Below are positions 16,650 to 25,500 of a stretch of 31,357 nt of DNA, piece after piece; positions within the stretch are counted from its first letter, which is position 1; each line of letters starts with the position of its first letter. The DNA is taken from positions 1-31,357 of the forward strand of contig URSS01000031.1 of assembly GCA_900550545.1 (NCBI GenBank). The letters run 5' to 3'. The DNA is from an uncultured Lachnobacterium sp. GTDB lineage: Bacteria; Bacillota; Clostridia; Lachnospirales; Lachnospiraceae. The position numbers were made by a program, and so were the translations under genes. A model generated the notes under the pieces. That model did no database searches, was not told where the DNA came from, and was given only the letters and a program-made list of their open reading frames with translations.

Positions 16650-16815
16650 CTAGTATAGCGTTTTCTAAATAACTGAACCATTTACGCAGAATATTTTTCA
16701 GAAAGTGCATGTCAAAAAACGTAGGCGTAGCGGGCTACGCTGAGGATTTTTGGCATGTGCTATCGGGAAAATAGGCAAGTAATATGGTTTAGTTAATTTA
16801 AAAACGCTATACTAG
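16650..16815. mobile_element. MITE-like 166-bp palindromic element
   Basis: Terminal arms 16650-16681 and 16784-16815 (32 bases each) are inverted repeats differing at only a few positions; both end in CTAGTATAGCG read inward. The interior continues the symmetry (GCATGTCAAAAA opposite TTTTTGGCATGTGC) down to a perfect central hairpin GCGTAGC-GG-GCTACGC at 16726-16741. The whole can fold into one long stem. It encodes no protein. TA flanks both termini. Its right end holds the TAG stop of the upstream kinase-like gene. Confidence 0.8.
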
Positions 16816-17384
16816 CCTCTCTTTGCTGCAACAAGTTCGATATACGTACAGATCATTTTCACAACACCGTCCACACCAAGTGCGGTCTCATCCAGACACA
16901 GGTCATAATTGCCTGCCTGTCCCCACTCCTGTCCGGTGTAATAATTGTGATATGCACTGCGCTTTTCATCGGTTTTATCTACAAGACGAGCTGCCTCTCG
17001 CTCTGTGCATCCATGTTTTTCTTTAATCGTCTGTACTCGTTTCTTCTTATCTCCGGATAAAAAGACTTTTATGGCCTGCTCATTGTATACATAATTACCA
17101 CAGCGACCGATCAGCACGCCCTGCGGCTCAGTAATAACTGCTTTCATCGCTTTCTTTGGAATACTGCGAATCACATCGCTGTCCATATCCATTGCGATTG
17201 CCTCTAGGAAATCGCTCGTCTCTTTCTCTCCGAAAAAGGTCGGAAATCGCCCAAACGCATCACTTTTCTCTGCAATCTCCTGAATTTTTTTCTTATTATA
17301 AAACGGAATGGAAAAATGCTCTGCCAGCTTTTCTCCTATTTTATCTCCGTCACATCCACATTCTCTTGCAATTGTAATAATCAT
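16812..17384 (-). CDS. cytidylate-kinase-like protein
   Basis: A 190-residue protein that starts MIITIARECGCDGDKIGEKL, the opening of the cytidylate-kinase-like family, in which the phosphate loop is an SRE/ARE-G-G-type segment rather than a classical Walker A. IGRCGNYV, a central Arg-rich helix (KKKRVQTIKEKHGCTEREAARLV) and DKTDEKRSAYHNYYTG (lid) fit the family. The true substrate of these small paralogues is unknown; the housekeeping Cmk is longer and differs in the loop. Start follows GGAGGTAG, which overlaps the stop of the upstream gene. Its TAG stop lies within the MITE-like element. Confidence 0.8.
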   Translation of the reverse strand: MIITIARECGCDGDKIGEKLAEHFSIPFYNKKKIQEIAEKSDAFGRFPTFFGEKETSDFLEAIAMDMDSDVIRSIPKKAMKAVITEPQGVLIGRCGNYVYNEQAIKVFLSGDKKKRVQTIKEKHGCTEREAARLVDKTDEKRSAYHNYYTGQEWGQAGNYDLCLDETALGVDGVVKMICTYIELVAAKRG

Positions 17385-17387
17385 AGT

Positions 17388-18449
17388 CTACCTCCATTGC
17401 TCCCAATTCACAATTTTACCACTTCTGCCGAATCCCCGGAAAAATCCGGCATTCCTTCCCTGCCTTTTTCCTCTGCTTTTAGACACCATAAGCTGCTGCC
17501 GGAAATGAAAATCATCCCATTCAAGCATTGTAAATGGCTGCTCCTCCGTGACAAGCACATGCGTATTTTTCTTATGGTACTCCGGATAATGCCCGACATA
17601 TCCGCAACTGTGCAGTTCCTTTTCGACCTGTCTGCGTTTCTGCCGGATCTCCAGATTCTTCGTTTCTCCGTAATCTCTTGGCGGATACGGACTTGACGCT
17701 TTCTGCACCAGTTCATAGATGTGCTGATACAAAGCCTCACGTTTTGGTGTAAGAAGCTGTCGACTCACATTCACTTCCATTTTCTCCGTCGCATTGTTTA
17801 TATACTGCTGCACCAGTGAAATAAATTCCGTATCGTTTACCTCTTTTGCCAGACGAAGTGCTGTCTCCACGCCTTCCTCACGCAATGGGAAATGATCTGC
17901 CATAAGATCCCCCACCACCGGGGACCACCTCCGGAATGGTGGAAAATAAATCAATCCCTGCAACGCGATCTCCGTCTCATTGCAATATTCCGGTCCCATA
18001 TAACGGTATTTGTCCGCCATCGTACCGACCATATAAACCAGTTGCCGCCACTGTTCCTGTCCCTTTACCCAGAAATGCCCGATTTCATGATACCGGTAAC
18101 AGGCCACATGCATCACAAGTGTCTCAAACCATAAGGTGACGACATTGTCATATCCCTGATGTACGATCAGCCCATATCTTCCATCCTCCTGTGGGACAAG
18201 CAGCTCCACCTCCGTCACTTCCTGTTCCGGCTGGTAATCACCGCGCCACAATGCATTCTCCATCGAAAGATAACATTCCACCGCATCGTTCATAATGTAG
18301 GGAATAATATATTCTTTTCTACCATCCTTTTCCTGTATACAAAGCTCAAAAGAGCCATAATCCAATAACTCACCGATCATGTAAAACGGTTTTGACATGT
18401 CCTCCTGCAACCCCGGAAGAATGGATTTTAATTCATTATAATCTTTCAT
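17388..18449 (-). CDS. conserved hypothetical protein (possibly DUF3878)
   Basis: A 353-residue soluble protein with no signal peptide or membrane helix. It resembles, from memory, an uncharacterised family described from gut Clostridia (DUF3878), but I cannot confirm this. Visible features are an acidic N-terminal half, an His-Glu-x-x-His-like segment CYRYHEIGHFWV near residue 125 (HEIGH matches HExxH of metalloproteases, possibly by chance) and a basic C-terminal tail (KSRGKRQGRNAGFFRGFGRSGK). The start has a weak ribosome site; a second Met at residue 18 has AGGAGG only 2 bases away. It ends 3 bases before the kinase-like gene. Confidence 0.75.
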   Translation of the reverse strand: MKDYNELKSILPGLQEDMSKPFYMIGELLDYGSFELCIQEKDGRKEYIIPYIMNDAVECYLSMENALWRGDYQPEQEVTEVELLVPQEDGRYGLIVHQGYDNVVTLWFETLVMHVACYRYHEIGHFWVKGQEQWRQLVYMVGTMADKYRYMGPEYCNETEIALQGLIYFPPFRRWSPVVGDLMADHFPLREEGVETALRLAKEVNDTEFISLVQQYINNATEKMEVNVSRQLLTPKREALYQHIYELVQKASSPYPPRDYGETKNLEIRQKRRQVEKELHSCGYVGHYPEYHKKNTHVLVTEEQPFTMLEWDDFHFRQQLMVSKSRGKRQGRNAGFFRGFGRSGKIVNWEQWR

Positions 18450-18506
18450 GTTTTATTCAAGTTCTTTCCGTTCTTTCTTCGATTTCATACTGTCTCTGCC
18501 ACTTAC

Positions 18507-18534
18507 ATTATACGCAAAAAGCTGTAAAATTCAA
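18507..18534 (-). promoter_or_regulatory. promoter of the DUF gene
   Basis: TTGAAT (18529-18534) and TATAAT (18507-18512) on the minus strand, 16 bases apart. The -35 box lies inside the hairpin at 18521-18549. Confidence 0.65.
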
Positions 18535-18555
18535 TGCGGATTTTACAGCCTTTTT
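18516..18555. terminator. bidirectional hairpin between divergent genes
   Basis: Perfect 10-bp arms GCTGTAAAAT/ATTTTACAGC (18521-18530, 18540-18549), with T runs on both sides (18551-18555 on plus; five T on minus at 18516-18520). It lies between divergent promoters, so it would stop stray read-through rather than end a nearby gene. Confidence 0.6.
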
Positions 18556-18567
18556 ATAACACTTCTC

Positions 18568-18596
18568 TTGCCTGTCCGCAGAAAACGCGGTACAAT
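18568..18596 (+). promoter_or_regulatory. promoter of the HAD gene
   Basis: TTGCCT (18568-18573) and TACAAT (18591-18596), 17 bases apart, ahead of AAGGAG and the ATG at 18630. Confidence 0.7.
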
Positions 18597-18629
18597 GCAA
18601 ATCGAATACTACATGCACAAGGAGAACTT

Positions 18630-19424
18630 ATGAAAAAAATCGCTTTTTTTGATATTGACGGTACACTTACCTCAGAAATAGATGGGTCCATTCCGGTCAG
18701 CGCAATCGAAGCTATACGCGCCGCCCGCGCAAACGGGAATTTAATGTTCATCAATACAGGAAGATGCTTTCAAAATGTGGAAGAACGTTTCCGTTCCATC
18801 GGATTTGACGGACTCGTGTGCGGATGCGGCACCAATATTTACTGTGAGGACAGGGAAATTCTACATGTGTCTCAGACACATGATGTCACGATGGAACTCC
18901 TAAAAGCTGCCCAGGACGCAGACTTAGATATTCTTTTTGAATCCTACAAGGAAGTTACCTTTGACCGCAGCCGTCCTTTACATGACTCGGAAGCAATAAA
19001 GTTATACCGACAGTTTGCAAGCTTTGATTATCATATGCCAGACCCGAACACAACCCCGGATTTTGCATGTGATAAATTTGTTACCTGGTTCCAAAAGCCC
19101 GCACAGCTTGCTGAGTTTCGTCAGGTAAGTGATCCATATTTTACCTGTATTGACCGTGGCGGAAATTTCCGTGAATATGTTCCGCATGGATATAGCAAAG
19201 CGACCGGTATCCAGTATGTTCTGGATCATTATGGTCTTCGCAAGGAAGACGCCTATGTCTTTGGTGACAGCAACAATGATCTGCCTATGCTCACATATAT
19301 TCCAAACAGCGTGGCCATGGGAAATGCAAGTCCAGCATCGCTCTTTGACGAGGTATCCTATGTGACAAAGAAAGCCAGCGAAGATGGCATTTCTGTGGCA
19401 TTGGAACACTTTGGATTCATTTAA
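18630..19424 (+). CDS. Cof-type HAD phosphatase
   Basis: A 264-residue HAD hydrolase, subfamily IIB (Cof-like), usually acting on small phosphorylated metabolites. Motif I is FFDIDGTLT with D8 and D10, motif II is the Thr in INTGR, and motif IV is GDSNNDLPML near residue 215. The C2 cap domain (about 85-190) lies between motifs II and III. The chosen ATG has AAGGAG before it; the frame runs 32 codons further up through the promoter. It is convergent with the ferredoxin gene. The substrate cannot be predicted. Confidence 0.93.
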   Translation: MKKIAFFDIDGTLTSEIDGSIPVSAIEAIRAARANGNLMFINTGRCFQNVEERFRSIGFDGLVCGCGTNIYCEDREILHVSQTHDVTMELLKAAQDADLDILFESYKEVTFDRSRPLHDSEAIKLYRQFASFDYHMPDPNTTPDFACDKFVTWFQKPAQLAEFRQVSDPYFTCIDRGGNFREYVPHGYSKATGIQYVLDHYGLRKEDAYVFGDSNNDLPMLTYIPNSVAMGNASPASLFDEVSYVTKKASEDGISVALEHFGFI

Positions 19425-19454
19425 ACCGCTTTAAAACAATTTCTTACTATAACA

Positions 19455-19498
19455 AAAAGAAGCCGCTACATGAATTACTTCATGTAACAGCTTCTTTT
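19455..19498. terminator. bidirectional terminator between HAD gene and ferredoxin
   Basis: A 20-bp stem (19455-19474 and 19479-19498) with a 4-base loop and A/T-rich flanks on both sides. Two positions pair as G-U only on the minus strand, so it is best tuned for the ferredoxin transcript. Confidence 0.85.
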
Positions 19499-19521
19499 GT
19501 TTTACCTGTATGTAGCTGTGA

Positions 19522-19692
19522 TTAGCCCTGAGCAATAGCTCCAGTAGGGCAAACACCTGCACATGTACCACAATCTACACAAGCAGATCCGTCGATCTCG
19601 TACTGAGAAGCACCTGCAGAGATTGCTCCTACAGGACACTCACCTGCACATGTACCACAGCTAACGCATGAATCAGAAATTACGTATGCCAT
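19522..19692 (-). CDS. 2[4Fe-4S] ferredoxin
   Basis: A 56-residue clostridial-type ferredoxin that carries low-potential electrons, for example from pyruvate oxidation to hydrogenase or Rnf. The two cluster motifs are complete: C9-x2-C12-x2-C15-x3-C19-P and C38-x2-C41-x2-C44-x3-C48-P. The two halves are internal repeats (SCGTCAGECP and DCGTCAGVCP). Strong AAGGAGG before the ATG. It has its own promoter, a palindrome in the leader and a strong terminator, so it is probably a single-gene, highly expressed unit. Confidence 0.97.
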   Translation of the reverse strand: MAYVISDSCVSCGTCAGECPVGAISAGASQYEIDGSACVDCGTCAGVCPTGAIAQG

Positions 19693-19708
19693 AATAGAAT
19701 CCTCCTTA

Positions 19709-19724
19709 AATAATGATCATTATT
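19709..19724. promoter_or_regulatory. 16-bp perfect palindrome in the ferredoxin leader
   Basis: AATAATGATCATTATT lies between the predicted start site and the ribosome binding site. It resembles the half-site ATAATGAT of Fur-type boxes, though without the usual central base spacing. A repressor site is plausible. Confidence 0.45.
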
Positions 19725-19744
19725 CGCCTCATTGGCTTAAGAAT

Positions 19745-19773
19745 ATTCTAGTACAAACCCCAAAGAAGTTCAA
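19745..19773 (-). promoter_or_regulatory. promoter of the ferredoxin gene
   Basis: TTGAAC (19768-19773) and TAGAAT (19745-19750) on the minus strand, 17 bases apart. The start site would be near 19738. Confidence 0.7.
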
Positions 19774-19817
19774 GAGTTCCGGCAAATGTATTTAATTTGA
19801 TGCATGCGCACATATTC

Positions 19818-20171
19818 CTAATTCCAGGTAATAAAATGATAACTGTCAAGTACCTGAAAGAATTTTGCCAGTCTTTCGTACAATGGATTGGCTTTCTCTC
19901 CGAACTGCTCCTCCACTTCTTTGCCAATGGCGATGATGTCTTTCTCACCATCCATGATTGGCCAGACAAAACTTCCCATTTCGTCAAGGTGAATGTGCGT
20001 AACCTTTGGCTTGTGAAAAAATTTCTGTGCCAGCCGGTTGAAAAAGCCGGTATTTTCGATATCCAGTGTAACGATTCCTTTTTCGTCCTTCGCCCATGTA
20101 ATGGCTTCATGACGCTTTGGTTTTCTTTCCAGATAATTTTCCTGTTGATCTTTGTTTGTTTTTTTCTTCAT
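19818..20171 (-). CDS. PqqD-family protein
   Basis: A 117-residue protein. A Lys/Gln/Glu-rich start (about 1-22) is followed by a PqqD-like domain: TLDIENTGFFNRLAQKFF, then THIHLDEMGSFVWPIMDGEKDI and an amphipathic helical end (PLYERLAKFFQVLDSYHFI). PqqD-type domains bind leader peptides for radical-SAM modification enzymes, but no radical-SAM gene or precursor peptide is in the window. It starts 2 bases after the OPT transporter stop and is surely cotranscribed. A role in peptide handling is inference. Confidence 0.8.
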   Translation of the reverse strand: MKKKTNKDQQENYLERKPKRHEAITWAKDEKGIVTLDIENTGFFNRLAQKFFHKPKVTHIHLDEMGSFVWPIMDGEKDIIAIGKEVEEQFGEKANPLYERLAKFFQVLDSYHFITWN

Positions 20172-20173
20172 CT

Positions 20174-22087
20174 CTATTTACTTTCTTTTTTCTTCTTCCA
20201 AAAAGAAAATTTCAGTACCAAAAGAATAATCAGTGCAAATACAACCAGACTTCCGATTGTAGCTACCGGCTCAGAAAGGTTGAGCTTTCCGGACAAGTCG
20301 ATAACCTCGTCAATCTTAAATACAGCAAATACGGCAAGAAGGATACCAACGATACCTTCACCTGCGATCATACCTGAGCAGTATAGCATACCATCGCTGA
20401 TCATACGCTCCTTGTCTTTCTTCTCCTTCTTAGACTTCTCAAAGCCAAGACGGATAAGTCCACCAACCATGATGCATGCGTTCAGCTGTACTGGAAGGTA
20501 TACACCAATTGCGAATGGAAGTACCGGAATTCCAACAACTTCTGCTGCGATAGCAAGGAATACACCGATGAATACCAATGCCCATGGAAGGTTGTTGTTC
20601 ATAACACCCTCGATGATCATCTTCATCAGCATTGCCTGTGGAGCACCAAGCTGCTCGGTACCGAATCCCCATGCAGAATCTAACAGATACAGTACACCAC
20701 TGATTGCAAGACCTGCTGCGATAACACCGATGATCTCACCGATCTGCTGCTTCTTTGGTGTTGCACCAAGCAGATAACCGGTCTTCAAATCCTGTGACGT
20801 ATCACCAGCAATAGCTGCTACAATACAGATGATAGAACCGATAGCGATCGCTCCCTGCATTCCGTGGATACCAGAATCACCAGTTGCCTTCAGAATAATT
20901 GTTGCAATCAAAAGTGTTGCAATTGCCATACCGGAAACCGGGTTATTGGAACTTCCTACTAAACCAACCATTCTTGAAGAAACAGTTGCGAAGAAAAATC
21001 CGAAAATAACTACGATCACTGCACCCAGTAATGAAACTGGAATCTGTGGAAGTAACCATACAAGGATGGTCAGAATTGCAATTGCTACAAGGATGATTTT
21101 CATGTTCAGATCCTGATTGGTACGAACATTTCCACCCTCTTTTGTTCCATTCATGCTCTTTAATGCATCACGGAACGTACGTACAATAAGTGGCAATGAC
21201 TTGATCAGACTGATGATACCTCCAGCTGCGAGTGCACCCGCACCGATATAACGAATATAACTTCCCCAGATAGCACTTGCTCCACCGCTGGCAAACATCT
21301 CGCCAATTGGAGCTGTACCAGGATAAAGTGTAAGATCCGATCCAAATAATACGATTGCCGGAATCAATACTAACCAGCTGATGATACCACCGGCGAACAT
21401 ATAAGAAGAAATTCTAGGTCCACAAATGTAACCGACACTCATTACAGCCGGATAAATCTGTGTTCCGATTTCACCTGCATATCCCTTTACGCGGATATTA
21501 ATTTCACTTGGAACAAGTTTCAAACCATCGATGATGAATTTGAACACTCCTGCGATACCCAGTCCTGCGAATACAGTTGAAGCATTTGCTCCTCCCTCTT
21601 CACCTGCTAAAAGTACCTCTGCACATGCAGTTCCTTCCGGATATGGAAGCACTCCATGCTCTCTTACGATCAGCGCATTGCGAAGTGGCACCATGAAAAA
21701 CACACCGAGAAGACCACCGATTAATGCAATAATCGTAATCTCAAGAATACTAGGCTTGTCCATTTTGCCTTCTGCTGCCCATAAGAACAAAGCAGGAAGT
21801 GTAAAGATTGCACCTGCTGCCAGAGACTCACCAGCGGAACCGATGGTCTGTACCAGGTTGCTCTCCAAAATGGAGTTCTTTTTCATAATCACTCGAATGA
21901 CACCCATAGAAATAACGGCTGCCGGAATAGATGCGGATACCGTCATACCAACGCGCAATCCCAGATACGCGTTTGCTGCACCGAATACAACTGCCAGAAG
22001 GACTCCCATAATAATGGATGTTACGGTAAGTTCAGGGGTAACTTTTTCTGGCGCAATATACGGCTTAAACTCTTGTTTTTCGTTCAA
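20174..22087 (-). CDS. OPT-family oligopeptide transporter
   Basis: A 637-residue polytopic membrane protein with about 14-16 hydrophobic helices, of the OPT superfamily that takes up oligopeptides or metal chelates with a coupling ion. Family segments include FGAANAYLGLRVGMTVSASIPAAV near the start (also read as 20-43), VLPYPEGTACAEVL, SSNNPVSGMAIATLL with the NPVSG motif, and GDTSQDLKTGYLLGATPKKQQ. Length is normal. Translation starts at TTG with AAAGGAG 7 bases upstream. It has a strong promoter and is followed by pqqD-like. The substrate cannot be read from sequence. Confidence 0.93.
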   Translation of the reverse strand: MNEKQEFKPYIAPEKVTPELTVTSIIMGVLLAVVFGAANAYLGLRVGMTVSASIPAAVISMGVIRVIMKKNSILESNLVQTIGSAGESLAAGAIFTLPALFLWAAEGKMDKPSILEITIIALIGGLLGVFFMVPLRNALIVREHGVLPYPEGTACAEVLLAGEEGGANASTVFAGLGIAGVFKFIIDGLKLVPSEINIRVKGYAGEIGTQIYPAVMSVGYICGPRISSYMFAGGIISWLVLIPAIVLFGSDLTLYPGTAPIGEMFASGGASAIWGSYIRYIGAGALAAGGIISLIKSLPLIVRTFRDALKSMNGTKEGGNVRTNQDLNMKIILVAIAILTILVWLLPQIPVSLLGAVIVVIFGFFFATVSSRMVGLVGSSNNPVSGMAIATLLIATIILKATGDSGIHGMQGAIAIGSIICIVAAIAGDTSQDLKTGYLLGATPKKQQIGEIIGVIAAGLAISGVLYLLDSAWGFGTEQLGAPQAMLMKMIIEGVMNNNLPWALVFIGVFLAIAAEVVGIPVLPFAIGVYLPVQLNACIMVGGLIRLGFEKSKKEKKDKERMISDGMLYCSGMIAGEGIVGILLAVFAVFKIDEVIDLSGKLNLSEPVATIGSLVVFALIILLVLKFSFWKKKKESK

Positions 22088-22127
22088 TGTTATTCTCCTT
22101 TCCCCTTAATTGTAAATTAACTTCAAT

Positions 22128-22156
22128 ATTATATCTTATTTTCTCATTATTGGCAA
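22128..22156 (-). promoter_or_regulatory. promoter of the OPT transporter gene
   Basis: TTGCCA (22151-22156) and TATAAT (22128-22133) on the minus strand, 17 bases apart. It ends 9 bases from the transposon target duplication, so the insertion just missed it. Confidence 0.8.
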
Positions 22157-22164
22157 CTATTTAT

Positions 22165-22173
22165 GCTTTTCTA
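22165..22173. repeat. left target-site duplication of the composite transposon
   Basis: GCTTTTCTA, identical to 27683-27691, immediately outside the CAGTTTTG terminus. Confidence 0.85.
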
Positions 22174-22487
22174 CAGTTTTGAAAGGTAAATTTATTTTAT
22201 AGCCTGCCAATGCTTCTGTGATACTTTATAACTTCATCTGCTTTCCCCCGGTTATAGCAGCGGCTCAGATACGAATCATTCTTTTTCTGGTATCCTTCAT
22301 CCAGTTCCGTGGCATCAATGATCACCTGCCACTTTTTCAACACTCTGGCATCCTCAAATGTTTTTCTGCGGATCATGGTATAAGCAATCCCTTTTTGTAA
22401 GTTCTCAAGGTTCTCCGGATCCAGCCTTTCCAGAAACTCATTTTCGGTAACACCATGCGGAAGATATTCCTTTACGGGATCTCCCAT
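22174..22487 (-). mobile_element. insertion-sequence remnant, copy 1
   Basis: Contains the insertion-sequence end distal to the transposase start (22174-22209), joined directly to a middle piece of the transposase. About 36 bases here (22174-22209) match the end of copy 2 (26891-26926) almost exactly. The other end is missing, cut at the terminator of the surface-protein gene. Confidence 0.75.
22197..22487 (-). pseudogene. transposase fragment (middle part)
   Basis: A 96-codon open stretch: GDPVKEYLPHGVTENEFLER, IRRKTFEDARVLKKWQVIID, then ATELDEGYQKKNDSYLSRCY. From memory this is the central part of a transposase family common in Lachnospiraceae. After KYHRS the frame leaves the gene and enters the insertion-sequence end, adding IGRL and a stop. 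The 5' side is cut off at the poly-T of the neighbouring terminator. It complements copy 2, which keeps the N- and C-terminal parts but lacks this middle. Not functional. Confidence 0.75.
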
Positions 22488-22520
22488 AAAAAAGCCGCCT
22501 GCCTCATAAGAGACAGGCGG
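22488..22520 (-). terminator. terminator of the surface-protein gene
   Basis: An 11-bp GC-rich stem (22495-22505, 22510-22520) with a 4-base loop, followed on the minus strand by CTTTTTT. It lies 22 bases after the stop codon. Confidence 0.9.
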
Positions 22521-22542
22521 TTATACGTCTTAAAATGTAAAT

Positions 22543-25500
22543 CTATTTATTCCACTTTTTCGCACCAGCGCTGCACTGTCCGAGTTTGGTCTGTGCAAGC
22601 AGTTTGTCGTTGTCGTATACCAGCACTTTGACCTTGTAGTAGTATTTCTTACCCTTTGTGCCCTTGGTGCTGACAAACGTATTGTTCTTTTTCGTTGCCA
22701 GTGCTTTGTAGCCTGTGGACTTCTTCTGTGAGCGGTAGAACCGGTATTTTACGGTATAGCCCATCGCCCCCAGCTCTGCTATCAGCTTCTTGTCTTTCTT
22801 CACAGCAAGGCGGATCCTGACATTCTTCTTTTCTGTCTTTGCCGTAACCGCCTTGAATCCCACCTGATTAAGCCGCGCTTTCCACTGTGCCTGTTCCTGT
22901 GCTGCCGTATTCTCTACAACCGCAAACGTCGAGAAGTGTGAAGTCGTAAATTTCACGTAGCTGTCACCGCCGATGATTTCCATGCTGTGATTGATGATCT
23001 CACAAAGTCCCTCATCATTGATATATACGACACAGATCTCTTTGCCTTTCAGCGCCTTCGGTACGGGCAGGGTGATATGTGCCTTACCGCCCTCAAAGTC
23101 GTGCAGCTGACTGTCACCGACTTTAGCAGCTAGATCAAACAGTCTGCCGTTGCTGCCGATGACATCCGTGGCGGATTTCTGCGCATCTGTCAACTGCGTA
23201 TTCTCGCTGACAACGATCTGAACCGGATCACCGCCCGCTTTGGAAGCCATCGTCTGTAACGTCTTGTTGTCTAAAACGACCTCACCGTGTCCGGTCCTGA
23301 TCACGAGGTCTGCATCCGTGTCCTTTGCGATCGATATAACCGTTGATTTCGGCAGTGTGAGTTCGGTCGATTTCACGCTGTCTGCCGCTGCATCACTATT
23401 TTTACCATCTGGCGAAACCGTGATCTCAATGATATCGGACTTATTCTTAACCGCCTGATTCACCAGCTGCTCTGCTATCTTTTCAGATACGACTGCCGTC
23501 GTCTTTGCGACGTCCTGTCCCTGTGCATTCTTCATTGTCTCGGTTTTGGCATCCTTTACCGTCGTCTTTGTGATGACCTCTGTGGATGCACCGGCTTTAT
23601 TCTCCACGGTCACGACAGCACTGCTCTCTGCCGGAGCGGATGAACCGCCGTTGCTACTGCCACCACTGCCTCCATTAGAAGCAGCCGCCCAGAGGACGAT
23701 CTCCCCACTCAGTGTGTGGTAATTTTTCGTATCTGCCGGTGTAAACAGCCACTTGTAGGCAGTCCCCTGTTTGACCTCAGTATCTTTAGGCAGATCATTT
23801 CCATCGTTATCGACCCATTTCACACTACCTGTCCTAGAAAATGTGCCACCCTCAACTGTGAGTGCCGCATCCGACACCGTTTTGCCGCTCTGTGTGATCG
23901 CAGTGTACTTCGGCGCACCGGTCACATTTGCACGATCAACCGTAACCGTCACCGTGCCGGTCGCACCGGCGTACTTCGCACCGTCTGCCGGAGTAAATAC
24001 CCAGTCTGCTTCCTGTGTGCCCGCCTCTAACCGCTTGTCAGGCTCCTTCCATGCCAGTGTACCCTCAACCGGATTCGATGTGCCAGGCTCCACAAACGTA
24101 AACGCCGTAAAACCGGCTTTACTTAACGGCTCGCCGTAAGTGATCGTGGAAACGTCGATCGACTGTTTCTGCGGGACGATCTTATTTACCGCACGGACAT
24201 TGACCGTCAGCACCGCATCCTCATAGTTCCTTGTCCTTACAGTCACGCTGATCGTGCCGATACTGCTCTCTGTATCTGCCGCAACCGCCTGGATCGGCAG
24301 CGTCAGAACGCCATTTCTATCTACGGTTGCGCTATTACCTGTATAATAATTGCTATCCAGCGTATTATCTGTAATCTGATAAGTGATACCGCCGTAATTA
24401 CAAGCTCCGGGCGGCTGTGGAAGTGCCGGAAGCTTTACCTTATAGGTCAATGTCTGATTGTTGACTATGTTCAGTATCATCGTATCGCTAAATTTCGGCA
24501 TCGCAGCCTGATTGATCTCTATTTGCGTATTCGGATAAAATTTCTGGTCAACCACTAAGTCTCTAGTTGAATTTCCGTCGTCAAACAGATAATTCGGGTT
24601 GCTCAGCGTAAGCTGCAATCGAACCGTCTTTTCCTTGCCGACATCTGCACCGGTATAGTATCCGGTCATCGTATAATCCTTACCCTCGGTAAGCGATACG
24701 GTTTTACCGGTACTCTCACTTTTAAAACCGCCTAATGCGAAACCAGCCGGCAGAGTGGTCGTGCCGTCATAGGTTTTGATGATATTAGGAATAGTCGGTA
24801 CTGTGACTGTATCTGGCTGAATCTCCCATCTGGCTGTCTGTGTCCCCGTATAATTGCCTTTTCCGTGGATCTCCAGCGTGTGAGTACCCGCATCCGTTGC
24901 CTGGTTTCCGGTAACCGTGTAATCGGTGCCCGCTGTCAAACCCTTGGAACCCCGGTTAACAACGATATTCGCTGTGAGGGGAGTGCCGGTTCCGTCTGCA
25001 CCGGGTGTAAACACCAGATCATCCTTATTGCTAACGACGATCTGTGCATCCTTAATATCCGCAGGATTCACTGTCACCGTGGCATCACAGCTCTTGCTGT
25101 AGCCGTCTATTGTTACCGTCAGGCGGTAGATGTGCGTTCCCGCATCCAGAAATGTGGGCAGTTCATAGGCAAGACTCTTTGCATCCAGAATCTCCTTCTC
25201 CGTGCCAGCTTCCACCTGATACCATTTCTGAGTTGCAGTGCCACTACCACTACCATAGTCGATCTTACCTGTCAGCTCCACACCCGACGCACCGTAGGTC
25301 TTTGTAACAACAAGACCAGCCGTCTCGTCGTTGATCGTAACGCTCTTGATCGGCGCCTTCTCTACCTTGACATGGGATGCCGTAGGTGCCGACTCTGCCA
25401 CCCAGCTGCCGTCCTTTGACTTCCATCCATAGCCGTCCTCACACAGACTGCCGAGTGTCACTCCGGTACCGGCGGTCAGCGTCGTGATCGTTCCCTTTGT

